Assembly: GCF_000427445.1 (NCBI RefSeq)
Contig: NZ_ATYA01000001.1
Coordinates: forward strand, 122,694-186,693
DNA length: 64,000 nt
Reading direction: 5' to 3'
Source of the DNA: Methylocapsa acidiphila B2
Lineage (GTDB): Bacteria > Pseudomonadota > Alphaproteobacteria > Rhizobiales > Beijerinckiaceae
Shown here: positions 1-11,200 of the stretch, piece after piece
How positions within the stretch are numbered: the stretch's first letter is position 1
How the letters are laid out: every line of letters starts with the position of its first letter
Program-made: the position numbers and the translations under genes
The notes under the pieces: model-generated
Database searches by the model: none
What the model was told of the DNA's origin: nothing
What the model saw: only the letters and a program-made list of their open reading frames with translations

Positions 1-677
1 AGCTTCGGCTGTAGGTCTGGAACAGAAGCGCCCTCGGGTCGCGCGCGAGGCCCGCGCCGTCCAGATATTCATGCAGGTATGCCTCAAGATTGTGATGGCA
101 GGGCATGGCGTGCTCCTTGCCGCCCTTCTCATGTAGCCGCACCCAAAGCCGCCGGTTCTGCGGGTACGCGTCCTCGACGGGCATGGAGATCGCCGCGCCG
201 ATGCGCGCGAAGGAATAGACCATGAGGCCGATGAGCGCGCGGTCGCGCAGGCCGATGACGGTGGAGGCGTCGATCGCGTCGATGAGCTGGCGCGCCTCGG
301 CGGGGTCGAGCACCGGCGTCTTGCCGCGCCGGACAATATGGCGCGGCCCGCGCACGGCGGCGGCGGGAATTGTCGGCATGATCTGACCGATGACCATCCA
401 ATCGAACAAATGCCGCAAGGCGGCGAGACGCAGCTTCGCGGTCGGCGCGGAGCGCGCCTTGTGAAGCTCTTCTACATAAGCGGCGACATGCACGCTCTCG
501 ATCGCCGCGAGCCGCGTCACACCATGCGCCGCCAGCCAGTCGAAATATTCATGCGCGGCGCGTGTTTGGGTTGCGGATATTGGCGGTGAAGAATTCAAAG
601 AAGCGATAGGCGGCGCGGTCGCCGGAGGCGGCGATGAGAGCGGGGGCGCGGTCGGTGAAGGCGACGAGCTGGTTCAT
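1..677 (-). pseudogene. Tyrosine recombinase/integrase, frameshifted and cut by the window edge
   Basis: From the ATG at 677 the reading gives an N-terminal SAM-like segment ending in a stop at 549-551, right after 'NIRNPNTRRA'. The family continues as 'NTRRAYARAA..' and the rest (AHEYFDWLAAHG onward) follows in another frame, so a short out-of-frame deletion is the simplest cause. The remainder shows phage-integrase features: the first catalytic Arg in 'YSFARIGAA' and the beta-hairpin Lys in 'HEKGGKEH'. The HxxR box and the Tyr would lie beyond position 1. Its start overlaps the stop of the upstream gene (ATGA). Known for the family: site-specific strand exchange. Inference: it no longer makes a full recombinase. 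Confidence 0.75.
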
Positions 678-1234
678 TTCTGCTCCTTCCACCAACTCAA
701 CACCCGCCGACACGCTTCCTTGAGATCAAGGCTCATGCCCCAGAAAGAAGGCTTCAAGGTCAGCAGTTCGTTCTTCTTCTCTTCGGCTTGCGGTGATCGC
801 GCGGAAGCCAAGTAGCTGGGGGCCACGCCACACTCTCCCATACCGGGAAAGCGAATATCTATGCTGGGCGCGCGGGCATCAGTGACGACATCGATTCCAG
901 TGCCCGTGATCTTCGCCCTCCCAATCGCAAGCCGCCCAATCGGATGGTTGAAAAGCTCCCATCGGATATACCCGGCGTCGGCCAAATGTTCGCACGCGTT
1001 TGAAATGGCCGGACGGCTGACCGGGTGCGGGCTTAGAATAATCTCGTCCGTTTGACACCATCCGTCGTTGGCGTCTCGCAACCTGTGAAAGTGCTTGAGC
1101 AACCAGCCTCTGATTTCCGCGTCGTCGATCATACCTATTCCAAACATAGAATAAAAGACATTATCATATACTACGGCGCGAGAGGCAAGGAGCAGGGGGT
1201 GAAAGTCCGCCGCGATGAAGGAGTAGCGATCCAC
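674..1234 (-). CDS. Hypothetical protein coupled to an integrase
   Basis: This 186-residue protein matches no family I recognise. The middle ('SNACEHLADAGYIRWELFN', about residues 78-96) resembles the recognition helix and wing of a winged-helix fold. That fits a small DNA-binding or accessory protein but is not proof. There is no signal peptide or membrane segment. The stop codon overlaps the ATG of the broken integrase by ATGA, so the two were probably translated together. That arrangement is common for accessory genes next to mobile-element recombinases. Confidence 0.55.
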   Translation of the reverse strand: MDRYSFIAADFHPLLLASRAVVYDNVFYSMFGIGMIDDAEIRGWLLKHFHRLRDANDGWCQTDEIILSPHPVSRPAISNACEHLADAGYIRWELFNHPIGRLAIGRAKITGTGIDVVTDARAPSIDIRFPGMGECGVAPSYLASARSPQAEEKKNELLTLKPSFWGMSLDLKEACRRVLSWWKEQK

Positions 1235-1425
1235 ATCAGCCCCGAGCCGCGCGCCAATTTCCGCGAGGAGGCTGGCGAAGCGCCGGTAGGGGAGCGCATA
1301 GGCCAGCCATCGAACCGCGAAAAGTCTTTTCTATTCGGGAACAGACGCGCTTGATAACGCGGAAGGCAAGAGGGGAAAGCGCGTCACCGCGCGCGCTATC
1401 CCACCCCGCCTGGTCAAAAACACTG

Positions 1426-1554
1426 GCATATGCGGACAACGTCTTCATCGAGCGGCAAAGACGGTTCTTGAAGCGCAAGGACACCTATCTCAAGCGCTAC
1501 GCCGATGGCCGTGAGACAAAAGTCGGCATCTCATCCCGGAGCGGGACCGCTTGA
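1426..1554 (+). pseudogene. IS3-family transposase (orfB) C-terminal scrap
   Basis: The reading 'ADNVFIERQRRFLKRK..YLKRYADGRE' matches the last part of the IS3/IS407-type DDE transposase. The conserved catalytic Glu region there reads DNxFIERxxRxLKxE. The usual ending (WxxFYNxxRPHxxLGxxTP) is missing and the frame closes at 1554. No terminal inverted repeat is visible. It is a dead fragment, marking an old insertion between the integrase locus and the autotransporter. Confidence 0.6.
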
Positions 1555-1885
1555 ACTACATTTTCAGTTAAACCCCTAGCCGCTCAGGATCTTCTCCAAA
1601 ATCCTACTATGCAGTCCTGGCCTGCGCCTTTTACTCCTGCGGTGGGCACGTGGGCACCACATTTGCGTTGCCCACAGCTTGCTTTCCTACCCTCACCCAA
1701 GGTGTACCAAATATATCACATCTAGGATCTATTGCCGTCGAAATAGCCATGCCTTCTTGACCGCTAAGGGGATTTGCTGACTTGTTAACAGTCAACTCAC
1801 TTTATGCAGCTTTATAAGAGATATCTTACGCCGGGAGCTAAAGTCGAAGCCGAAGGGGGAATAAGGTACGGCAGCGCTGGTCTAG
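1555..1885. other. Intergenic stretch, no gene seen
   Basis: No coding frame of interest is visible here. The stretch is more AT-rich toward its right half. It holds a direct repeat of GTGGGCAC around 1645 and, overlapping its end, an inverted repeat GGTACG..CGTACC at about 1866-1891. Neither is assignable to a known site. Confidence 0.5.
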
Positions 1886-2070
1886 CGTACCTGTACGCCC
1901 GCCGGTTGTTTCGCTGAAAACGACGTCACCGCCGATCAATTGAAAGCCTTTCGTGGGCGTACAACCTCGGGGCAAATCGTTCTAACAGATCGTGCAGGAA
2001 AAACATTCACACTACAGATTTCATCTGCGTGGCTTGGACCAGGCGCTGGACGCCTTGTTCAAGCACTGAG
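1886..2070 (+). pseudogene. Invasion-associated locus B (IalB) family C-terminal relic
   Basis: Reading from 1886 gives 'CTPAGCFAENDVTADQLKAF', then a Gly/Thr-rich strand and 'RAGKTFTLQIS'. After a frameshift near 2020, the next frame continues 'LRGLDQALDALFKH' and stops. This is the usual end of the periplasmic IalB family (RCxxxGCxAE... SLxGFxxALDAL). The 5' half is absent, so this is a truncated, frameshifted relic. Its first frame stays open into the autotransporter and would add about 95 false residues to that gene if the TTG at 1940 were taken as a start. Assignment rests on motif memory only. Confidence 0.55.
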
Positions 2071-2224
2071 AACAAATGCCTGTATCGTTCGGGCGAGGGC
2101 GACCAATAAGACGAACAGATGGACCGTCTCCGCCATGAAAGCGGAGGCAATATTCGCGGTCCTTCGGAAACAATGTGGCTTTCGGCATCACGACCCGACG
2201 GGTGTTAGCAGTAGGGGGCATTCC

Positions 2225-5200
2225 ATGTCAACATTATCGCGTGGGGCGCCAACTCCCTACTTTGGGTCAATGCTGAAACTGGCTGGGAGCCTCGCCCCTT
2301 TCCTGCTTGTCCCAACCGTGTTTATGCCGCGCGACGCGGCGGCGCAGTGCGCTCCTTTGACGGGCACGGTGAATTGTGCCGGCAATCTGACGGGCGTCAA
2401 CACGACTTTCACTAATCCGCCAGTGACAGAAGTGGATCTCAGCGGACTGACGAGCAACATAGTAGGCCAGACCGGCGCGCAGCTCACCAGTAGTTTCGGG
2501 ACGGCGGGATCTGGACATATAGGTGTCGGCTTCATTGATGGGGGTACGGGCGATGGCGGGACGAATGCCGGAGACGTCACCATTAACGTCACGGCCCCAC
2601 CCCCTGGGGCGGGTTTTCAGCTAAATGCGGGCAACGCCATCGGCCTCGATGCGGAGAGCCATGGCGGGACCGGCGGCGCAGGCGGCACGAATTTCGCCAC
2701 GTCGCTGCTCCTGCCACCCTTTTTTGCATTTGGAACGGGCGGCACAGGCGGCGCGGGCGGCAGTGGTGGGGCGGTCAACATTACCACCAGCGGATCCGGC
2801 CTTATCACAACAACTGGTGATAACCATCACGGGATTCTTGCGCTGAGCATTGGTGGCGCAGGCGGGACCGGTGGCGACGCCGACGCTTTGCTTGGCTTTG
2901 TCGGCAACGGTGGCAACGGCGGCAATGGCGGGGCGTCCAATTCGGTGACCGTAAAGAATACACTTGATGTTACGACCTCCGGGGGTGCTGCCGCAGGCAT
3001 TTGGGCGCAAAGCGTCGGTGGGGCTGGAGGCAACGGCGGAACCGCAGCCGGTAGTGCGGTAAACAATGGCGGGAGCGGCGCCGCCGCGGCCAGCGGTAGC
3101 CCGGTGCAGGTCACCAATTCAGGAACGATTCTCACTCAAAATACAAATGCGGTGGGCATCTTCGCGCAAAGCGTTGGCGGGTTCGCAGGGTCGGGCGGCG
3201 GCGCGTACGGCGCGTTTTCCTTTGGTGGAAACCCGTCTAGCGCTGGCAACGGCGGGCCGGTCACCGTAACGGCGACGGGTGGCGCGATCACGACGACAGG
3301 CGTCGGGTCGACCGCAATATTCGCCCAGAGCATTGGCGGCGGCGGTGGCGCCGGCGGCGGCGGCGGCGGCATCGTCGGTTTTGGCGGATCAGGTTCCAGC
3401 GGTGGCACGGGCGGCGAAGTGATCGTCAGCAATGCCGCGATCTTGACGCTCGAGAAGGACCTCTCGTCTGGTATTTTCGCGCAATCGGTTGGCGGCGGCG
3501 GCGGCACGGGCGGCATTGGCGTCGGCGTTGGCGTGGCGGGTGTTGGCGGCGCGGGCGGCGCGGGCGGCGATGGCGGCGTCGTTCAGGTCTTCAACACCGG
3601 TCGTATTAATCTCTCTGGCAGCGGTTCGCTCAATCCGTCAAGCGGGCAATCGATTGATGCGGCAGGCATCTATGCGCAATCGGTTGGCGGCGGCGGCGGC
3701 AATGGCGGTTTCGGCCTGGGCATTGCTCCGGTTGGCGTTGGCGGCACCGGCGGCGAGGCGGGCAACGGTCAATCCGTACTCGTTCAAAACAGCGGCGACA
3801 TCATCCATAGCCCGTGCGGCGATTGCACTGAGGCGCCGACCATTTTCGCGCAATCCATCGGCGGCGGCGGCGGCGACGGCGGCAAGTCGTTTGCCGGTCT
3901 CGTTGCGGTCGGCGGCAATGGCGGCGGCGGCGGCTTCGGAAATCTCGTTACGGTCAATAACAATGGCAACCTCACCGCCTCTGGCGGCATGTCAGCCGGC
4001 ATATTCGCGCAGAGCGTCGGCGGCGGTGGCGGCAACGGCGGCTATGCGATCGCAGCGGGTGCGTTTCTGGCGGCCGCCGTCGGCGGCAATGGCGCCAAAG
4101 GCGGCAGTGGCGGCGCGGTTTGCGTCAACGCCAATGGCGCGTGCAACGGGGTGATCGCGGGCCTTGCCCCCGTCACCATTCAGACGAACGGTTTCCGCTC
4201 GGCCGGCATCTTTGCGCAATCGGTTGGCGGCGGCGGCGGCGCCGGCGGATCGGCGAGCGCATTCTCGGTAGGCATCTACGGGAGCGCTTCCCTCGCGATC
4301 GGCGGGACCGGCGGCTCAGGCGGCACCGGCGGCAATGTCTTTGTCGGTTCCGCCGGCAAGATCACGACGGTGGGCGATTATTCCGCCGGCATTGACGCGT
4401 CGTCCGTCGGCGGCGGCGGCGGCAACGGCGGCTTTGCGATCTCCGCGACCGGGGGCGCCACCTACGCCTCACTCGCCTTGGCTTTTGGCGGGTCCGGCGG
4501 CGCCGGAAATATCGGCGGCGCTGTCACTATCGCAAGCACCACGAATATTTCGACCAATGGCGCTTATGCTTCAGCGATTGAAGCGCATAGCATTGGCGGC
4601 GGCGGCGGCAATGGCGGCTTCACGGTCGGGGTCGCCGGCTCGGCCGGCGCCGGTCTCGCCCTGACGTTTGGCGGCGCCGGCGGAGCCGGCGCCGATGGCG
4701 GCGTGGTGAATGTCTCCAGCGTCGGCAATCTGACCACTGGCGTGCCGGGAAGCGGCGTCGCCAGCGCCAACTCGGACGGTATTTTCGCTGAGTCCGTCGG
4801 CGGCTCGGGCGGCAGCGGCGGCTTTGCGATTTCCGCCAGCTTCGGCGTTTATGGCAATCTGAGCCTCGGCCTTGGCGGCAATGGCGGCAAAGGCGGTGAC
4901 GGCAAGGCCGTGACCGTGAACAACAACAATCCGGCGACGCTTGGCAATCAGATCACGACCTATGGCTCTCTGTCGGACGGCATTTTCGCGCAGTCGATAG
5001 GCGGCGCCGGCGGCGCCGGCGGCTTCGCCGTCGCGGCGGGCGCCTCCTCCTATGTGTCTGTCAATCTCGGTTTCGGCGGTGGCGGCGGCTCGGGCGGCAA
5101 TAGCGATGTGGTCAAGGTCGTCAGCTTCGGCGGCATTTCGACCTTCGGCAGCAGGTCGGACGGCATTTTCGCACAATCGCTTGGGGGCGGCGGCGGCAAC

Positions 5201-8200
5201 GGCGGATTCTCCGTGGCGGCCGGCGGCGCGCAATATGGCGCCTTGAGTCTGTCGATGGGCGGTTCCGGCGCCAATGGCGGCCAGGGCAGGGATGTCAGCG
5301 TCGATTCGCAAGGCGTGATCGCGACGCGAGGCGATCAGTCGACAGGCATATTCGCGCAATCTCTCGGCGGCGGCGGCGGCGACGGTGGCTTCGCCGTGTC
5401 GGGCACCCTGACGACGTCGGACACTTCGCTGAACGCCAGCCTTGCCATCGGCGGAGACGGCGGGACCGGCGCCACCTCCGGCAGTGTGCATGTCGGCAGC
5501 GTCGGCGACATTTCGACGGCGGGCTTGTCGTCGGCGGGCATTATCGCGCAATCGATCGGCGGCTCGGGCGGCAATGGCGGCTTCAGCGGTGCTCTCCAGC
5601 TGCAAAACGGCGGGGCGGCGGTGGCGCGCAGCATCGGCGGCAATGGCGGATCCGGCAACAAGGGCGGCGCCGTCGACGTGGAGAGCACCGGCAACATCAC
5701 CACGCAGCTGGCCAATTCCACGGGTATTTTCGCGCAGAGCGTCGGCGGCGGAGGCGGCAATGGCGCTTTCTCGTTGCTTCTCCAGGCGACCTATAACTCG
5801 ACAACCAATCTGATCACGCCAAAGAGCGTCGGCGGCAATGGCGGCTCATCGAGCCCAGGCGGCGACGTTGCAGTAACTAGCATCGGCACTGTGGCGACCC
5901 ATGGCGTCCTGTCGGACGGCATCCTGGCGCAATCGGTCGGCGGCGGAGGCGGCAATGGCGGATTTTCCGTTGGCGCAAGCCTTTCCTATAATGGATCGGC
6001 GGACGTCAACTCGGTCGGCGGCAATGGCGGGACCGGCAACGACGGCGGCAAGGTCACCGTCAATGCATCTGCCTCAGCGGCCTCTTCCGTGCCGGGCTAT
6101 TCCATTGTGACGACCGCCGACAGCTCCATTGGCATTCTGGCGCAGTCGATCGGCGGCGGCGGCGGCAATGGCGGCTTCTCCGTTGGCGGCAGCCTCAGCA
6201 TCAATGACAGCGCCAGCGTTTCCACCGTTGGCGGCACCGGCAGCGCCGGCGGAAAGGGCGGGATCGTGAACGTTACGAATTCCGGCGGCATTTCCACGGG
6301 CGGAAACAACTCCGACGCCATTCTGGCGCAGTCGATCGGCGGCGGCGGCGGCAATGGCGGCTTCTCGGTTGCGGGCTCAGTCTCCATTTCCGGCGGCTCG
6401 GCCAAAGCGCAGACAGTTGGCGGCGACGGCGGCGCGGGCAACACCGCCGGAGACGTCAAGGTCGTCAGCAATTACGTCGACAATTCGACCAGCGCGATCA
6501 CCACCACCGGCGATATGTCGGTTGGCATCTTCGCCCAGTCCGTCGGCGGCGGCGGCGGCAATGGCGCCTTCGCAATTTCGGGCGCACTCTCCATCGACAA
6601 GGACGTGAAGGCCAATGCGACCGGCGGCGGCGCCGGCGGCGGCAATCTCGCCGGAAACGTCACGGTGAATAGCGGCGGCTTGATCATGACAGGAACCGCC
6701 AATTTCGTTGGAGGCGTCTTCGTCAACGCCCTCAGCGGCGCCGGTTCCGTCGGCATCCTCGCGCAATCGATCGGCGGCGGCGGCGGCAGCGGCGGCGTCT
6801 CCGGCGCGATCTCTCTGTCGACGGGCGGCGACGCCGCGACTAACACCATCGGTGGCAAGGGCGGCGCGGGATCAGACGGGCAAAAAGTTACGGTTGACAC
6901 GTTGATCGGCAGCCAGATCGTGACCTTCGGCGACAATGCGTCGGGCATTCTTGCACAATCGGTCGGCGGCGGCGGCGGGAATGGCGGCTTCACCATCGGC
7001 GCGAGCTTCACCAATGGCTCGGACGCCAAGGGTTCGACCGACTCCGTCGGCGGCACGGGGGCGGGCGGCGGCGCGGGCGGCGAGGTTCAGGTCACCAACC
7101 GCGGCACGATCGCAACCTTTGGACTGCTCTCTGACGGCATCATCGCGCAATCGATCGGCGGCGGCGGTGGCAATGGCGGTTTCGCGATCGGCGGGACGCT
7201 GAATCTCAACGGCGACGCGACGACCAACACGACAGGCGGTCAGGGCGGCGCGGGATCGAACGGCGGGAAGGTTACAGTCGACAATTCGGGGGCGATCTTC
7301 GTCAACGCGGCGGGCACGATCGGCATTCTGGCGCAATCGATCGGCGGCGGCGGCGGCAACGGCGGCTTCGCCGGCGGACTTTCGATCAGCACCGGCGGCA
7401 AGGCCGTCACCAATTCAGTAGGCGGCAGCGGCGCCGGCGGCGGCGACGCGGATCAGGTGCAGGTGACGAATAGCGCGGCGATCACCGCGAATGGCGATCA
7501 GGGCGTCGGCATTCTTGCGCAATCGGTCGGCGGCGGCGGCGGCAATGGCGCCTTCGCGCTGACCGGCTCTTTATCCACGCAGGCGAGCACGGAAGTCCTG
7601 GGCACGGGCGGCAATGGCGGCGCGGCGGGCAAGGGCGGAGTCGTGATCGTCGCCAATAATCTTGGCGGCGCGATCACCACCAACGGCGCGATGGCCCATG
7701 GCATCATCGCGCAATCGATCGGCGGCGGCGGCGGCAATGGCGGCTTCTCGGCGGCCGCCAATGTGAGCCTTGGCGGCGATGCGAAATCGACAGTTGGCGG
7801 CGGCGCGGGCGGCGCAGGCGGCGCGGCGTCCGCCGTGACCGTCGATAATTTCGATCAGATCGTTACGAAGGGCGCCAGCAGCGTCGGCATTCTGGCACAA
7901 TCGGTTGCCGGCGGCGGCGGCGCGGGCGGCTTTGCCGGCGGACTCAGCTTCTCAAGCGGCGGCGAGGTCAATAATTCGGTCGGCGGCGACAGCGGCGGCG
8001 TCGGAGCAGCGTCCAGCACGGTCACAGTCACCAATCACCTTGGCGCCGTGATCCACACGTTCGAGGCCAATTCGACCGGCATCCTCGCCCAATCGATCGG
8101 CGGCGGCGGCGGCGACGGTGCATTTTCGATTTCCGGCGGCGTCGCCGGCAGCGGCAATGGCATGGCGCAGAGCGTCGGCGGCAATGGCGGGGCGGGCGGG

Positions 8201-11200
8201 GCGGGCGGCCTCGTCATCGTGAACAACGACGGCTCCATTCAGACCGACAAGGCCTTGTCCTACGGCATTTATGCCCAGTCGATCGGCGGCGGCGGCGGCA
8301 GCGGCGGCATCAGCGTGGCGGGCGCCTATTCCAGTTCCGGCGGGGCGACCTCCACCGTCGGCGGCACGGGCAGCGCGGGCGGCGACGGCGGCGAGGTCCG
8401 GGTCACGAATACAGGCTCGATCCTCGTCAAGGGCGCGGGTTCAGTCGGCATCTATGCGCAATCGGTTGGCGGCGGTGGCGGCGCTGGCGGGTTCAGCGGC
8501 GCTTTGAATTTCACCAGCGGCGGACAATTGACAAACACGGTCGGCGGCGCCGGCGCGGGCGGAGACGGCGGCAAGGTGACGGTGATCAGCACCGGCTCGA
8601 TCCAGACTCTTAGCGCGGATTCTGTCGCGGTCATTGCGCAATCCATCGGCGGCGGCGGCGGCAATGGCGCGTTCTCCGTCTCGGCGCAGGACGGCTCCCT
8701 TGATGGATCGGCGCTTCAGGTCGGCGGCGGCGGCGCAGGGACGCAAGGCGCCAATGGACCGGTGCTCGTGCAGATTTCCGGCGGCACGATCCTGACTGGC
8801 GGCGATCTCTCCTACGGCCTTTTGTCCCAGGCGATTGGCGGCGGCGGCGGCAATGGCGCCCTGTCCGTCCCCGATCCCCTGACGATCGGCATTCTGGGCA
8901 GTGCGCAAAACGTCGGCTCCTCGGGCACGATTTCCGGCGACGGCAATCCGCTCAATGCGCAAAACGCGAATGTGATCGGGACGACCGGCGCCGGTTCGAT
9001 CGGATTCGCCGGCCAGTCGATCGGCGGCGGCGGCGGCACGTCCGGCGTCACAGGCGACGTGACTTTCACGGCGGCTGGACCGCTTTCGCTGACCGTGGGC
9101 GGCAGCGCCAGCGGCGCTGGAGGACGTTCCGGCGGATCCGCGGTCGTCGCCAACACCGCGTCCCTCATTCAAACCGGCGGCGACGCGGCGACGCCAGCCA
9201 GCGGCGACGCGGCGGTCGGCCTGCTTGGCCAATCCATCGGCGGCGGCGGCGGCAGTGCGCTTTATGCGTTCGGCGTCGTGAGCGGAACAGCGGGACATGT
9301 CACGCTTACGCTCGGCGGTTCCGAGACGGGCGTCGCCAATGGCGGCCCGCTGACGCTGACGAGCGGCGGCCAGATCACGACGCTCGGACGTTTCGCGCCG
9401 GCCGTCATCGGCCAAACCATCGGCGGCGGCGGCGGCTTTGGCGCCGTGACCGCCTCGTCCGGCATCAGCGCTTCTGGCGTGCAGTTCCAGCTGGGCTCGA
9501 CCGGCGGCGTCGGCGGAAACGCTGATCCCACGAACGGATCGACCTGGGCGATCAACAGCGGAACGATAGGCACGGATGGGCTGCTCTCGGACGCGATCGT
9601 CGCTCAGGCGATCGGCGCGGGCGGAGGGCTCGCCGGCTTCGTCAGCGACGGCGCACAGAAGCCGGCCCTGGCGGGCTTCGTTGTCGGCGCCGCCGCCGGC
9701 GCGGCAGGCAATGGCTCGTCCGTCGTCCTCGGCAATCAAAGCACGATCCTGACGACGAAGGCGGGCGCGCTCGGTATCATCGCCCAGTCGATCGGCGGCG
9801 GCGGTGGAACAGCGCAGGCCTATGGCGTGTCCGGCGTAGGTCCGGTGATCCTGGGCGCAAGCGGCGGCGCCGGCGGCAATGGCGGGCTGGTGACGCTGTC
9901 ATCCGCCGCTGCGATCACAACCAGCGGCGAGGGCGCGCATGCGATTCTGGCGCAGTCGATCGGCGGCGGCGGCGGCTTCGTCGAGGCGTTCGACGGACCG
10001 CTGCTAGCGCTGAATGTGCAGGCTGGCGCGGGCAGCGCCGGCGGCAATGGCGGCGACGTGACCGTTAAGGTCCAGGCCGCCATCAAAACGACGGGCGCCG
10101 GCGCGCATGGCGTCATCGCCCAGTCGGTCGGCGGTGGCGGCGGCATGGTCGGCGCAGGCGAATTTGCGACTGCCTTGCCGACGTTCGGCTCCTTTGCCGG
10201 CAGCGTGGGCGCCGCCGGCACGGCCGGCGCCGTCGAGGTCGACGCCACCGCGAATATCATGGCGCTAGGCGTAAACTCCACCGGAATTGTCGTGGCCTCT
10301 ACAGATGCGACCGGGCGCGGCGGCCCCATCATTGTCACGGTCGCGACCGGCGCTATCGTCGCCGGCGGCGTCGGCTCGGGCGGCACGCCCGGCAATGGCG
10401 ATGAACCCGCCAACGCCGTGCGCTTCATTGGCGGCGCGGCGAACAAGCTGACCAACCATGGCTATCTGACGACCGTTTCAGGCGTCGCAGGCTTTACCGT
10501 CACCGGCGGCCTCGGCGACGATGCTGTCGATAATTTCGGCCGCGTCGATGGCTCGGTCGATTTGTCGGCCGGCGCCAATTCCTTCCACAATGAAGCGACT
10601 ACAGATAATTTCCTGACGACGGGCATCTTCAATTCGGGCGCCATCGTCTGGCTCGGCGGCGCCAATTTGCTCCAGAACGACGGGCTGATCTCGCCCGGCG
10701 CCTATCTAAATGAGTTGACGACCAATGTGACCGGCAACTTCCTTCAAACGCCGACCGGGGTTTATGGACTGGATCTCGAATTCAAGGACCAGACGTCGGA
10801 TCGGATCAATGTGCTGCAGACCGGGCTAATCGGCGGGCAAGCGACCGTCGGCGGAGCAGTCAACGTCAACATCCTCAATCCCGGCTTGGCGGTGCCTGGC
10901 TCCCATGTCGTGACGATCCTGCATGCTGAAGGCGGGGAAACTCATCCGGGGCTCGGTCTGACCTCTGTGCCGACGGCGGTCGCCACCTATGGCCTCGCCT
11001 ATACACCAACCGACATCAACCTCGACTACGCGATCAACTTCTCGCCGGCGGGCCTAACGCTCAACGAGCATTCGGTCGGTTACGCGGTCAATGCAATCCA
11101 GACAGCGCGCAGCTCCCCTGCCTTTGTGCCGATCGCCGCGGCATTGTTCTACCAACCCACGGTCGCGGCGCTCGGCGCGGTCTACGATTCCCTTTCAGGC

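Noticed and set aside
1940..2224. N-terminal extension of the autotransporter from TTG 1940
   Set aside because: The segment reads as an IalB relic, and a good ribosome site plus signal peptide begin at 2225.
8441..9739. Long minus-strand frame within the autotransporter
   Set aside because: It is an Arg/Ala-rich shadow of the repeats, with no independent start signal or family match.
2600..10300. Regular repeats suggesting a CRISPR array or tandem satellite
   Set aside because: The repeats are in frame, vary in spacing and encode the Gly-rich passenger; there are no spacer-like units and no cas genes.
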